Positions 1 through 10,265 of a stretch of 16,825 bases of DNA are shown piece by piece; the first letter of the stretch is position 1, and each line of letters opens with the position of its first letter. The notes below the pieces were generated by a model. It ran no database searches and had not been told where the DNA came from. It worked only from the letters and a program-made list of their open reading frames with translations. Source of the stretch: Phoronis ovalis (taxonomy: Eukaryota > Phoronida > Phoronidae); assembly GCA_028565635.1 (NCBI GenBank), contig JAOXYB010022714.1:1-16825 (forward strand). The letters are read 5' to 3'. The position numbers and the translations under genes were made by a program.

Positions 1-80
1 GAGGTTTGACATCCCCAGGGTAGGCCATTGCTGACCTTGGGGTCAAAAGGTCATTTAGGGGTTAAAGGTCAAAATTCCAA
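1..80. repeat. Dispersed repeat with AGGTCA-type half-sites
   Basis: Contains GGGTCA-AA-AGGTCA (40-53) and GGGTTA-A-AGGTCA (59-71). Sequences of this type, alternating GGGTCA and AGGTCA, are common dispersed repeats in marine invertebrate genomes. The window edge truncates it. Confidence 0.45.
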
Positions 81-177
81 AAATGATGTTGAAAGGTAAT
101 TTGGAGGCATTTAACGTTCATAGAAGCCAATATGAGCAACCCTGCTTTGCTAAAAGGCTGTCTAGTTGTAATTCAGT

Positions 178-222
178 CTGAATAAATCCATCCGTTAGTG
201 TTCAGTACCTTCTCAACTACTG
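178..222. mobile_element. Solitary terminal repeat of the same MITE-like family
   Basis: CTGAATAAATCCATCCGTTA followed by TACCTTCTCAACTAC matches the outer 45 bp of the right end of the 10747-11188 element. No partner end was found nearby. It lies downstream of the SLC38A11-like gene. Confidence 0.6.
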
Positions 223-292
223 GCCGGCCATCCGACACACTACTTTTTTATGTAGATAGCACACGTAGCCATATTAGATGATATATAATATA

Positions 293-302
293 TTTATTTA
301 TT
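293..302 (-). terminator. Overlapping polyadenylation signals for the SLC38A11-like gene
   Basis: Two overlapping AATAAA hexamers on the minus strand (302-297 and 298-293) lie about 60 nt after the stop codon. They are the first canonical signals downstream, so a short 3' UTR is expected. They lie in AT-rich sequence, so a chance match is possible. Confidence 0.6.
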
Positions 303-359
303 TAAAATATAAAGCAATTATCTGTACTATCGCTTTGTAGCTATAGAATATTTCGTTTT

Positions 360-632
360 TCACCATGTACTTCCATTTCCGCTTGATGATATACTAGTTC
401 GGTTTATCTCAAAGTCTGATTTACAATAAGGCATTTCTTTTCCATGACTGCACGAAACTCCATCAGCTATATGCATAAAAGCTAATATTAGCCCAACGAC
501 GGAAACCGTAATCCCAAATGCGCATGTCAGTATAGCAGGGATATTTTTCAGTGATAAAATTTTATCTCCTTGTACTTTGAGATAACACAATGGCGGCAGT
601 ACGAACGCTATTGGAATGGCTGTAAGGACACC
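360..632 (-). CDS. SLC38A11: SLC38A11-like terminal coding exon 12 (residues 391-480)
   Basis: Acceptor TACTTCCAG|GGT. Encodes GVLTAIPIAFVLPPLCYLK, the last helix and the SCSHGKEMPYC block, then a Ser/Asn-rich tail with two N-glycosylation sequons (Asn-Arg-Thr and Asn-Gly-Ser); the TGA stop is at 362-360. The open frame continues past 632 only as intron read-through. Confidence 0.95.
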   Translation of the reverse strand, partial: GVLTAIPIAFVLPPLCYLKVQGDKILSLKNIPAILTCAFGITVSVVGLILAFMHIADGVSCSHGKEMPYCKSDFEINRTSISSSGNGSTW

Positions 633-3600
633 CTGGAAGTAAAGATACATAATGGAGTGCTGTGCCGCAAATGCATGATGCTGCATAAGCGATAAATTAA
701 TATGCAGTATTTGATTTTTACATCGAAGCCAGGCTTCTCAACATTGCACGTAATTTTATAACCATTCAATCGAAGCTGTAATGGAAACTATACTAGTAAC
801 TACATATGACACATAATACACCATGAAAACATACATATAAAATTTAACATGCACTTACATTAAACTCCAAGACTATTCCCAAGCAGTCAGTTGTCATTGA
901 CAACGCCGTGTTAAGAATCACAATGATAACGGTTACTGCAATGTGCCGCCATAAAGTCTGCGGCTGCCTGTTAGCAAAGATGGAGTTCTCTAAGACCTGT
1001 AATAGAAACATTTAAATATTTTTTCTTGTAAATAATTAAATAAAATCGCTTCGTGCTTAGACAATTGTTTATATTTTATTGTGTAGTTTGGGTTCTATTG
1101 AGTGGTGTTTTGTGTGTCATCCGGATCGAGGGGTATCCCTATGTGATCACCTGATGAGTTAGTGCCTCATGATATGTGTTTTCTATATTAGGAAAGTTAT
1201 CCGTGGGAGGTCACTCAATAAAAAGTGATAACGGATATGTTAAGCGCTCAAGGGGTCTATTTTTCGGCACGGCGGCAGTTTCAAGGGGCGCATTTTTAGC
1301 AGTTACATGTAGTTTACCCTGTCCTGCTCAAGGGTCTGCCATCTGGTGCCATCTTACTCAAAATCCATCTCACCGCTTTAAGGGGTAGATTCAGTAAATA
1401 TCTGGTTAACTGTTATTGCAGGGGATTAGTACAGGGATATTTTCCCTTATATTCTGGTCAAGGGGTAGATTTTCTGACGATTTTTGTTTCAAGGGGTAGG
1501 TATTTTTCAAAATTCGTCTCCTGGGCAGGGATTTCTCAATGTTTTGGTGCCTAGCATTACCGTAATCTTTTGTAGTGACCCCCCAGGGGAAATTTACCAT
1601 ACAATAGTATTACTAAACACATCTGCGTCTGGTAAAAGTCGTTTTGCAATAATTGCAATGTATTATGTAGTTACATTACCGTAAGTACATGTATGCCGCT
1701 CCTCCAATTTATTGACGATCAGTTATTATTTTTAAATATTAATTAAACTCGTCATATTACCTCCCTTGTCACAAAACACTCAATGGGATACGTCAACACT
1801 ATCGCTACAGCAAATGCTATTCTCGCCGCGTTCATTAAATCGTCATGAGCACAATAATTTTCTAGCACATTTCCTATAACATAGAAGGATAAAACATGAT
1901 TTTATCTTAAACAGTAACATGGGTGTGCTCAGCAAAACTCGCCTATCGTATATCATAGTTAAAACAGTAAAGTTACATATCACTTGCTAAATAATTTTGC
2001 ATGATTTGCTGTTTAATTGTTTAGTTCTTAAAAGTCCCTCATTCCATTCAAATGTTTTTAAATGATTTACCAACAGAGTGCAATGGTTTTCAAGTCACCC
2101 ACCTTGTGTCCAGCCTGTAAACGTTGAGTAGCCGGTTGTTCCAATTATCACTATGAACAACATCGATATCAACAAGCTCACATGCGTCACTAGGTTCCAT
2201 CTTGACTGATTGGGATTTTCTAAGGATTCGTAAATTAAGAAGGAATTGTGATGGCACACATAGGCTGAAAAGGGAATTTGAACAAGGCAATAATAATTAT
2301 ATGTTTTGATCGTTTCTTCTAGTTACTCAATTGCGATACCAAATAAATTTATAATCACCGTGTCAGTCCTTCCACCTTCGATTTTGGATGGATATTTACA
2401 AGCTAAAACTAAGACATTATTCTCAGTTTATCACCTATCGCCGTTAGATGGTTCTGCACTACTTATTCACACTTTTGAATATATATACATGTCAAATTTA
2501 GTTTAAGTGAAATAATGATGAAATGTACAGTTTAGCAAGGCTGTTTCATAAAAATAGCCAAAGTGAATTTAACTTTAATATATGACACATGATTACCTAA
2601 TTAATAAGGGGATAGTCTGGGTGTCAATTTGTTTTTAAATACAAATTTCAAAAAAGTTTTTACACCCTTACAAAAACAAGATTCGGCAAAAGAACTTTAA
2701 AAAAATGTAGTGTTTAGTTCGAACAGAACATGTAGTCGTCACAAGTGCGCAATTTCAGTTACCTGCTGTTTATAATTTGAAATAGCAATTTTCCGACATT
2801 GATATATTGCTCGAAAATAGTTCTGATAATTATATTCGAGGGAGTGTACAATCAGAAATATATGAATACTTAAGAATATTTCCTACCGAATGTTATAATC
2901 CCAATGGCTCCTGTAAAGTTAGGGCTGTCAAAGTACCAAGCATTAGGCGTGGGTTCCCTTGTTAAAAAGGAAAGGACAATATTGTATTTAGACAGTGTGG
3001 TCTTTATCGATCACAACAAGAGCCCAGCAAATTGTATCATTTCATCGCCATGCATTGATTTACTAATTACACCGTAATACCTCGCTATAACTTTGGAAAA
3101 AAAACCATTTAATTAGTTAATTTAAAGAAATGTGAAAGCGGCAACATCAGCTATAACCAACAAATGTCAATGGAAACAGTTCGAACAGTGGTTGATAATG
3201 TCTTATTTTACAAAGGATGTATAATGTCAAAAAATACAAACTATTCAGTCTTATCAGATACACTGTATAATGTCTATATGAAGGATAATATCATAATGTT
3301 TAAACATGGCGCTGTTCCTCAGCGACATTCATTTTATACAATTGCCAAACAGATACTTTTTATCGAGTAGTGGTCTTTATTAATTCACATTCAAATTACC
3401 AGCATTATCCTTGATGACTGATTTCCGGTGTAAGAAAAATTTGAACTAGCAAGACGACATCTGGTGAGATGACTGTTTTCTATGATAATTATTTGTTCTA
3501 GATGGTATCGCCGTTTTCTCTTTCCTTTAGATTTCGTGAAGGTATTGAAATTATTTTTTCCTCAAAGATATAATAAAATGAATTTAAAAAATCCATCATG

Positions 3601-6600
3601 GTGTCGTCATTCATTGCATTTAGCTACATCTACCATGAAAAAATCAGAGTCTAACTCATATCAATCAGTGTTAAAATAAGTGAAATATTTTGCTAGTCAA
3701 GGATTTCATACATATCCCATTTTTCAAAAGTCGAATAAATCAACAATTCGTAATTTTAGTAACACTAAAAAGTATAGAATATCACAAACTTGATAACAGC
3801 TACAATTGCATATGAAATTGATGCTTACAATTTAAGTGTGACCAAACGTATGATTATCGTTATCATAATAAAAGATACCGACAATATCGACACCAATCCA
3901 AACTGCAATAACAAAAATATGCAAAAAGATAAACAATGCAAGTTATAGACACGGCTATAAGATTCAGTTAGATTACTTTTGGACAGAATGAGCCAAGTTT
4001 TCACTATAAGAATATTTATTTCTAATCCCAAAACAGTTTGAAGCAAAGAACGATGTATACGCATACATGTAAGAGCAAAACCAGGAAAGCATTGTCAGAC
4101 ATCATGGCCAATGTAAACAAAATAATACTGTGCTGGCACGATTACATTTTTTCTAACGACGAATATTAAGCACAAACCGGACGTTTTGTATAGTGCAACT
4201 CTACCATCATATGTATTAAAAATCATTTTGCAAAACCTGGCTGTAAGGTAATAATATACTACATTATTTGCATGCGCTTGGGGCCACCGTCGAGGTGTCG
4301 CGTAATTCCAAACATAACCGGCCAGCATGCGCTTTTTGTGAATGAGCAATGACACAATTCTCCGCTCGCTTACGTTATTCTTTTCATTAGACCAACTTAC
4401 TGGGATCGTTTGGGTTCATGCTGAAATCACGACGGTGACTCCATCAAGTACATGCATGTACGTAGTCTATATATGAAAGCTTGTGGGATAGAGGTGTTAT
4501 TTAGGTTGAATTAACGTATAGATACAAAAGGCTATTAAATCCACACGTTTTTGAAATAGTATATTGATCTATATTAGTTTTTAATTTACGTTTTACCAAC
4601 TTGTTTCATGTGAAGTGGTTTAATATACTCACTTTACTTAGTTTTGCAATGTCTCTATACAGTGACAGTGGTAAGGTCACCAGCAGGGTACAGACGAATA
4701 TGATAAACTCCCGATGGACCAACACAGTGTCTTTTAAATAAACTGAAAAGTAAACGCAGCAAAGAATTAGCCTATAAGTTAATAGATCCTTATTGGCTAC
4801 TGATGAATTTTTCTTCATGGATCTTCTTGTTCATACGTTACAATTCATGAACTTACCCAGGCCATAAATAAATCCATCCGTAAGTATTTCGTTCGGCTGG
4901 AACTAGCGGCTTCTATGTTCCTTCACTATCTCAAACAACAAAAGAGCGATAATGCACTTATTTACATACATGTACATCGTCCAATCAGATTGCAGCTTGC
5001 AATAAAAATGGAATGAAAGCAAGAGCAGTGATGATGACACGAAACGTACAACAGGCAGTGAGTGAAATATGTCAATCACATATAGTGGAATGGTTATATT
5101 TATTTATAAACGCTGAGCTCTACTTGGGGTCAAATCTGTAACGTCAGTACATTCATTCTTGTAAAATTGGGAGTTTAATAAATAAATATATCAGTCGCCT
5201 ATATGTAACTTACCACCTCCAAGACGCACGACTATCTTCGTAATAGTATCACCAATAATGACGTTATAACTGATCATACCTAAAATACATTTAAAAGATA
5301 GAACTATCACTATGTTACACACTAGTAATGCGACCAGTAAAAGTATAAAGTACACCAAATGCCATTAGCAGGTCAACTCTGCTGTTATTCATCACTAATC
5401 GATCGAATCACCTAATAAAATTTTACATTTTCATATTTCACAACCGATAGTAAAAGATGTACATATTGGATGTTAGTAATTACACATAATCCTGCATTTT
5501 GAGACGACATGTGTATGAGCAAAACAAACTTGTTGCGCTGTTTAAGAAATTAGGTGCGCGGAAACGACTGGGTACTATGAGGACAGAAAATACTCTAAGC
5601 TGGAAAATATCAAAACCTACCAATAAAAGGAAATCCAAATTGTAACACAGTTATTAGGTAGTAACCTGGTGCCCCAAATGCTGCATGCATTAAGGCCTGG
5701 TATGTGTTAGTATTCGATAAAAGTCCTCCTTGAATCAGTAAAATTAGAGAATAATCTGAAAGGAAGAATATGTACTAAATAAATGTACTCTTTTGTCAAG
5801 ATATATTTTACAAAATATGCGAATAATTGTATAAATCACAATTTATTATATAATTTCCCTACCGGCCTCCGACCTTGTGATCCCTAAAGCTTTTTTGTTC
5901 AAGCGTTTTTTTCCGCTATCGATGGTGGCTTACATTTAGAAGTCACATATTTAATTACCCTTAAGAACATATTACACGTCTACAAAAATAGGAGTGAAAT
6001 GATTACTACCTACCTGTTAAACCTGCTAACAACATTAATGATATAAATCCAACACCAAAACCAGCCTGTCGAAGAGCGTACGGTATACCTGTAAAGACAT
6101 CTTCAAATAATATTGACTATTGAATGTTGGAAAAAATCCTACAATAGTATCAAAACAAATCCCTTTACAACAATGTTTAATTCTGAAGCAAATGATCATG
6201 CATGAGCAGTCTTTTTTCCTGCCTAACCACCGGACACTCGAACCGCCTGTCCTTATACGTACCAATCATCCCTGCTCCAATAATGGAATTGATATAGTTA
6301 AAGCTGGCCATGGGTATGCTACTGGTAATTCGATCGCCATCTTTCTTTTTGTCCTGGGCATCTCCTACCAGCTGATAGCTATCTGTCGTTATGTCTGTAG
6401 CTTCTGATGAAACGCTAGTCGGAGAATCAATGATCTATAAGAGCCGTATCATAAATACAGATAAGATATAACATTCATATCACTAGCCAAATTCGTTGTA
6501 ATTAAAACAAATCATTCTTTGTAAACATTTTTTGTCGAGAAAGCTATTTTGTATTAAATTCCTGAGTTGAAAATTGCCTATATAAATAAAAACTGATAAA

Positions 6601-7833
6601 TTATTTTTATATTGAAATTTAGGGAATATTCATCTGGATGTTACGAACAGTTTTCATGGTGTATATTATGACGTGTTCCTTGTCAAGAATTAGATATATT
6701 GCTGAATAGATTTAGATGTAATGTATTTTGAGTCTATAATTGTCAGAACGCCACTGAATGTAACACTGGTGAATAATGGATATCTGGATTTAATTTAATA
6801 TACAGCAAAATTATTCTCTTGTAAAATTTAATCATTTTTATGCAGTACCAGCGTTTACATTTAGCCCGTATTTAATACTGACTAAGCTGAATCAGTTGTT
6901 AAGCCGGCGCCTGCATAGAACGTTACTAAATACAACGCAGCAAAACAGAAACATGACCTACTAACTGCACAGTAAGAATGCGACGACATCTATACCGGAA
7001 ACTACTAAACCAGTTATAGTTATAATAATATCATTCCATATATACTAATATTGTTTTCAAAATCATGCTCTCATATACTGTATACTCAACACGAATGCAT
7101 GTGCATGCAGGTGAAGGTTAATTTCCTACCGTAACATATGTGGGGACTCATAATCCGGGGATACTCAGGGTTTCTTCTAAATAGGGATGTGCGCGCCGCT
7201 TGAGTGGATCAGTTTTTTTTTTACCAAATTAGCAGGGAGGATCCGGTTTTTTTACCAGAGAGGATCTGTTTTTTGACCGAATTAGAAGAGGGGATCCGTT
7301 TGTTTTTTTAATAAATAAGCTTAGTTCATCCGGTTTTTGACTAAAATAAATCGGTTTCCCAAGACACGTAAACTTAGCAATCAGGTGCTTTATGAAAAAA
7401 ATTTAAGCAAACTGCTTTTTTAGCAAAGAAACATAGGTGAGAGGACCCGGTGTCTAAGTCCTGGGCCGCACCCTCCCTATCACATATATATCTGTGACCG
7501 GATCTGTGGGCACAAATAAGGACAGTACGCAATAATCTTCACCATATTCCTTGCTGGTTCTTTTATTAATATTAACTATTTTAAATACACCTTCTACTTC
7601 CCCGAGTGTATTATATTACACATGATAACATGACACACTATGAAAAACTGATATGAAAAATTAGAAACTTTGTGTCGACTTCTAAATTAAAGTAACGACG
7701 TAAAATGGAATGTTTATGTGCCATATGTGAAGTATAGATAGCAACGTAAATTATTAATAGCAAAGTAATATGAACGTACCTGAGATTTGTTCAGTATGTA
7801 CGAGTTCTCATTTGTTTCCTGCAGCTGATCCAT
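360..7833 (-). CDS. SLC38A11: SLC38A11-like amino acid transporter, complete 12-exon gene
   Basis: Predicted multi-pass membrane transporter of the AAAP/SLC38 family, which moves neutral amino acids coupled to cations; SLC38A11 itself has poorly known substrates. Coding join, minus strand: 7833-7780, 6434-6263, 6088-6014, 5755-5621, 5279-5214, 4742-4633, 3902-3829, 2957-2887, 2264-2103, 1873-1761, 996-859, 632-360. All introns are GT-AG and phases match; total 480 residues plus stop, close to vertebrate SLC38A11. Landmarks: hydrophilic N-terminus 1-58; FNYINSIIGAGMIG at 63-76 (TM1, the family's unwound substrate/ion site); IPYALRQAG 77-85; TLPLSLYRDIAKL at about 190-202; YVCHHNSF 254-261; LTYPIECFVTRE 333-344; DCLGIVLEFN 381-390; SCSHGKEMPYC 450-460. 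About 11 membrane segments are expected. The C-terminal Cys-His-Gly-(Lys/Gln)-Glu-Met block followed by Tyr-Cys is typical of SLC38A11 and separates it from other SLC38 members. The assignment is from recalled family sequence, not a database search. Confidence 0.92.
859..996 (-). CDS. SLC38A11: SLC38A11-like coding exon 11 (residues 345-390)
   Basis: Acceptor TTACAG|GTC, donor TTTAAT|GTAAGT. Exactly 46 codons: VLENSIF loop, a hydrophobic helix and DCLGIVLEFN, the conserved block before the last two helices. Confidence 0.94.
1120..1610. repeat. Degenerate interspersed array with (C/T)AAGGGG motifs
   Basis: A motif like TCAAGGGGTAGATTTT recurs at about 1247, 1281, 1327, 1378, 1457 and 1488, at irregular spacings of about 31-80 bp. 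It lies in the intron between coding exons 10 and 11 of the SLC38A11-like gene. Short open frames here are artefacts. Confidence 0.55.
1761..1873 (-). CDS. SLC38A11: SLC38A11-like coding exon 10 (residues 307-344)
   Basis: Acceptor GTTATAG|GA, donor GGGAG|GTAATA, ending in phase 0. Encodes NVLENYCAHDDL followed by the helix ending LTYPIECFVTRE, all conserved in SLC38A11. Confidence 0.94.
2103..2264 (-). CDS. SLC38A11: SLC38A11-like coding exon 9 (residues 253-307)
   Basis: Acceptor TTTTCAG|CC, donor CAAG|GTGGGT. Encodes the family hallmark YVCHHNSFLIYESLENP, a membrane helix, and GYSTFTGWTQG. The longer open frame over this region is in another frame and is not used. Confidence 0.95.
2265..2886. 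other. Intron 8 of the SLC38A11-like gene, no other feature seen
   Basis: AT-rich intronic sequence. The short plus-strand open frame at 2306-2506 shows no family resemblance. No repeat was recognised. Confidence 0.6.
2887..2957 (-). CDS. SLC38A11: SLC38A11-like coding exon 8 (residues 229-253)
   Basis: Acceptor AACAAG|GG, donor TTCG|GTAGGA. Encodes EPTPNAWYFDSPNFTGAIG, equivalent to the extracellular loop and start of the next helix in SLC38A11. It carries one N-glycosylation sequon (Asn242-Phe-Thr). Confidence 0.88.
2958..3828. other. Intron 7 of the SLC38A11-like gene, no other feature seen
   Basis: AT-rich intronic sequence. Plus-strand open frames at 3164-3370 and 3482-3679 have no recognisable protein features. 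No splice-compatible conserved segment was found. Confidence 0.6.
3829..3902 (-). CDS. SLC38A11: SLC38A11-like coding exon 7 (residues 205-229)
   Basis: Acceptor TATTGCAG|TTT, donor AAATT|GTAAGC, ending in phase 2. It encodes FGLVSILSVSFIMITIII, a hydrophobic membrane segment that continues directly from exon 6. The two-base overhang is completed by the G that opens exon 8. Confidence 0.85.
3903..4632. other. Intron 6 of the SLC38A11-like gene, no other feature seen
   Basis: AT-rich, with GTACATGCATGTAC-type palindromes near 4448. No additional exon or recognised repeat was found. Confidence 0.6.
4633..4742 (-). CDS. SLC38A11: SLC38A11-like coding exon 6 (residues 168-204)
   Basis: Acceptor TTTTCAG|TT, donor AAA|GTGAGT, ending in phase 0. 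It encodes a TM segment followed by TLPLSLYRDIAKLSK, one of the best-conserved blocks of SLC38A11. Confidence 0.93.
4865..5020 (-). mobile_element. Diverged partial copy of the 10747-11188 element, in an intron
   Basis: Shares AAATAAATCCATCCGT with the element's right end, then AAAGAGCGATAATGCACTT and CCAATCAGATTGCAGCTT, which match the right-hand interior of the 10747-11188 copy in inverted order. It lies in the intron between coding exons 5 and 6 of the SLC38A11-like gene. The opposite end is not recognisable. Confidence 0.6.
5214..5279 (-). CDS. SLC38A11: SLC38A11-like coding exon 5 (residues 146-168)
   Basis: Short 66-nt exon with acceptor TTTTAG|GT and donor GGTG|GTAAGT. It encodes MISYNVIIGDTITKI, equivalent to the conserved MISYN...GDT stretch of the family. 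Confidence 0.9.
5621..5755 (-). CDS. SLC38A11: SLC38A11-like coding exon 4 (residues 101-146)
   Basis: Acceptor TTTCAG|AT, donor ATTG|GTAGGT. Encodes the end of TM2 (YSLILLIQGG), the NTNTYQALMHAAFG loop and TM3 (YLITVLQFGFPFI). The split first codon rebuilds the conserved Asp at residue 101. Confidence 0.92.
6014..6088 (-). CDS. SLC38A11: SLC38A11-like coding exon 3 (residues 76-101)
   Basis: Acceptor TTTACAG|GT, donor ACAG|GTAGGT. Encodes IPYALRQAGFGVGF and the following hydrophobic TM2 stretch, matching the segment after TM1 in SLC38A11. Starts and ends in phase 1. Confidence 0.9.
6263..6434 (-). CDS. SLC38A11: SLC38A11-like coding exon 2 (residues 19-76)
   Basis: Acceptor TTATAG|ATC and donor ATTG|GTACGT, ending in phase 1. 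It encodes a Ser/Thr/Asp-rich cytosolic N-terminus and then TM1 with the conserved motif FNYINSIIGAGMIG. The final Gly codon is split across the intron. Confidence 0.9.
7205..7352. repeat. Degenerate tandem array of GGATCCGTTTTTT units
   Basis: About five imperfect units of 22-35 bp, each beginning GATC(C/A/T)G followed by a T run and ACCA/GACC, e.g. at 7206, 7241, 7264 and 7294, with decayed units to 7352. It lies in the first intron of the SLC38A11-like gene. Confidence 0.6.
7780..7833 (-). CDS. SLC38A11: SLC38A11-like coding exon 1 (residues 1-18)
   Basis: ATG at 7833-7831 opens an 18-codon segment ending MDQL...NKSQ before the donor CAG|GTACGT. It ends in phase 0, as needed by exon 2, whose own frame has a stop immediately 5' of its acceptor. 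An in-frame TAA sits directly before the ATG, so this is the only start in this exon. The exon is not conserved enough to confirm by family; support comes from phase, donor quality and the nearby TATA-like site. Confidence 0.72.
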
Positions 7834-7890
7834 TTAATGTTGTGATATGCCTGACTGTGCAGGTGACAGGCGATATACGTACAATGAGGG

Positions 7891-7913
7891 TATATATAAA
7901 GATTGATTTGCAT
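7891..7913 (-). promoter_or_regulatory. Candidate TATA box with upstream octamer, SLC38A11-like gene
   Basis: On the minus strand, ATGCAAAT (7913-7906) is followed by TTTATATATA (7900-7891). This spacing predicts transcription starting near 7865 and a 5' UTR of about 30 nt before the ATG at 7833. ATGCAAAT is the canonical octamer of POU-family factors. A second TATATATA run at about 7984-7994 is an alternative. No transcript evidence is available here. Confidence 0.35.
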
Positions 7914-7999
7914 GCATATTCATGCATCATTACACTAGAATGCTTACATAAAAGAGCATTGTGTTTAGCTGGTATATTTTTTATATATATAATATACTA

Positions 8000-9950
8000 A
8001 CCGTATGACCCTGATAATAAGACCCGGATCTTACGTTTGAAATTTCGCTGTTTTAGAATTTCTAATTTTTTTTGGTACGATAGTACTAGTAAGACCAGTT
8101 TGAATTGGGGTCATACATTTGAGACATCGTATTTATGTGGATATATAACATCGTGGAAGGTACGGTTTATGAAAACGTGTACAAAGTCAAAAATTGACTA
8201 TAATCATTAATAAATCAACTTTTCAATTAAAATGAGGCAGGCCTAGAAGAAAAAATTAATCTGTTAAATAGTAGCTCATCATATATGACATTGCATACGC
8301 ACCTATACAGTGAGACTCCTGGTGGCAAATACTGTTTTTTTTCTCATATGTTCAGATAGTTAGTCTTAAAAATCTCTAATGTTGGCTATAATTATGCTTA
8401 CTGAAATTACGTCCACGAATTTCTTCCGGGAAGGACAAATGTCCTGATATTATCCGATACTTAATCCACTGACGATTGGCTTTCTTAAACTTATTGTTCT
8501 ATTTTAATCGTAGTACAATTGATATACAAAAATGACCAAATTTGTTCGAGTTTATTGATACGATAAAACAAATAATAAATCAATTCATAATTAATGTCAC
8601 AAAATGTCCACAAATAAAAATTATAAATAATACTAAAGTATAAATAACTATAAATTATAAATGCTAAAATGCAATAACAATTTAGCAAGTGGTAAATTCA
8701 TTTGTAAAGGAAATAAAGGGTCCTCTTAGAAATATTGAACCACGTTACACTAACTATTGTATGACGAAGCTATATCTAATTAAAATACACTAGACAATAT
8801 GTATTTCATGAAGTGTAAAATACGTATATTTACATAATATGAATTACAGACGTTGCGAAAACACGATTTAAATTTGTAAAAGCATACCTGCATCAGTAAT
8901 TTGTGTACTAAAAAAAAGATGAAAATTCGCAAAAAGTCGGGCATTTACAAGCATACATGTAGATAAAAAATACGACATGTAAATCTCCATGTTTGAGCAG
9001 ACAACCTTTTAAAATTCCTAATAGGATGGCATTGTTGTGTAAAGGGTTTAATACTCCGTCATAAATTAGTTTAGAAATCATTAGTAACAAATTAAGATGA
9101 TTTTGTGAACTGTTTTAGCAAAAAAGTTACCAAAATATTTATAATTCCTAACAAAGTGAACCCACATGACGGTACTATCAACTTTTAAGAGCCGTCACTG
9201 TAAGTTATGACAAGGCACTAACGAATTAAAGTGGTCATACTTAAGGAAAAGGCCAGTGGATAGAAAGGGAAAGAAGACGGAAAATTGAAGATTTCTAAAC
9301 ATATGAAATAATGGTACGAAACTAGAGTAGCGAATGAACGAAGTGGTTGTAGGTGGTCAAACACAAAGAGGGAAGTATTGAGACATGTGAAACAAATGGG
9401 ATTTCAAACATAACTGTCACATATTTGCAATGATATTTACACGTAGGTGCAGGTTCTTCTATTATAATTGACATCTGTTTAGGTTTACCATCCAATGTGT
9501 TGGAGAGTGTCATCATGTCATACCATTTCACTATTTTGATGTTTATGTAATTTTTAATATTTATTTGATGCCGTCTTAAGAGACTCAAACAGGACCTCTA
9601 GGGAAATACGTTTTAACTTTTTAGTGCAATCGTTTTACCTATGCTTTTAATGTGGCTTCAGTTTTTATATTAAATTATTCTGTATTCCTTTATTTTTTGT
9701 ATTTCTGATGTAATCTCACTCGCAGGCAAAATAAATAAATATCAAAAACATTAGAAAAAAAATTTGGAGCAGAATCAGATAGATTTCTTGTACGTTAGTC
9801 TGTAGTCCAGACTGTTTTCTGCATATTATTATTGTAATATCATTTATTGTAAAATATTGTAACATTTGGTTGTATAATATTACACATATGAGCAGAAAAA
9901 ATCATGTAAGTCCCTAAAAGTGTCAATACTTGCTTTATTTAATATATGCT
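8000..9950. other. Intergenic AT-rich sequence without a recognised gene
   Basis: Lies upstream of the SLC38A11-like gene. Minus-strand open frames at 8491-8688, 8908-9090 and 9322-9588 have compositions typical of AT-rich chance frames and no family signature. No clear repeat was recognised in this stretch. Confidence 0.6.
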
Positions 9951-9952
9951 AT

Positions 9953-10006
9953 TTTGATACTGGATGAACATTTGATGCTGGATAAATATTTGATACTGGG
10001 TAAAAG
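9953..10006. repeat. Three tandem 18-bp units
   Basis: Units at 9953-9970, 9971-9988 and 9989-10006 share TTTGAT(A/G)CTGG(A/G)T. The unit length is a multiple of three, but one plus-strand frame is interrupted by TGA/TAA codons, so this is not a coding repeat in that frame. It is a short minisatellite. Confidence 0.8.
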
Positions 10007-10206
10007 GTAATGGTGTAATCTAAAAAACAAGAACATTTTGACAAGATATAAATGAACAAGGTTTAAAAACACCCAAAAGGGACTGTGGTCAGTCTACTTG
10101 TACGTATATAAACTACTGGGTGATAAAAATATTAAAAATAGCATCCAAGCAAATTACAAGTAAATTGATGAATTAAATCAAAATGCTTTAAGAGATATAA
10201 TGGGTC

Positions 10207-10265
10207 ATCTTTGATTTGTTTTATTACCATGTTTTTAATTCCCAAAGGAAACATTAATTTATATT
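10207..10265 (+). repeat. Dispersed repeat copy A (with 16518-16576)
   Basis: ATCTTTGATTT, TTAATTCCCAAAGGAAACAT and ATTTAT align in order with the second copy. The boundaries are uncertain and the family is not identified. Confidence 0.5.

Noticed and set aside
2090-2290. Minus-strand 66-codon open frame
   Set aside because: Overlaps coding exon 9 of the SLC38A11-like gene but in the wrong frame; the conserved protein reads in another frame between good splice sites.
4095-4355. Minus-strand 86-codon frame in an intron
   Set aside because: Lies inside an intron of the transporter and has no family features or compatible splice use.
6120-6407. Plus-strand 95-codon open frame
   Set aside because: Antisense to coding exon 2 and intron of the SLC38A11-like gene, without recognisable domains.
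9322-9588. Minus-strand 88-codon frame
   Set aside because: AT-driven composition, no motif, no splice-supported context.
9953-10006. Possible CRISPR-like array
   Set aside because: Units are contiguous without spacers, only 18 bp and three in number, in a eukaryotic context.
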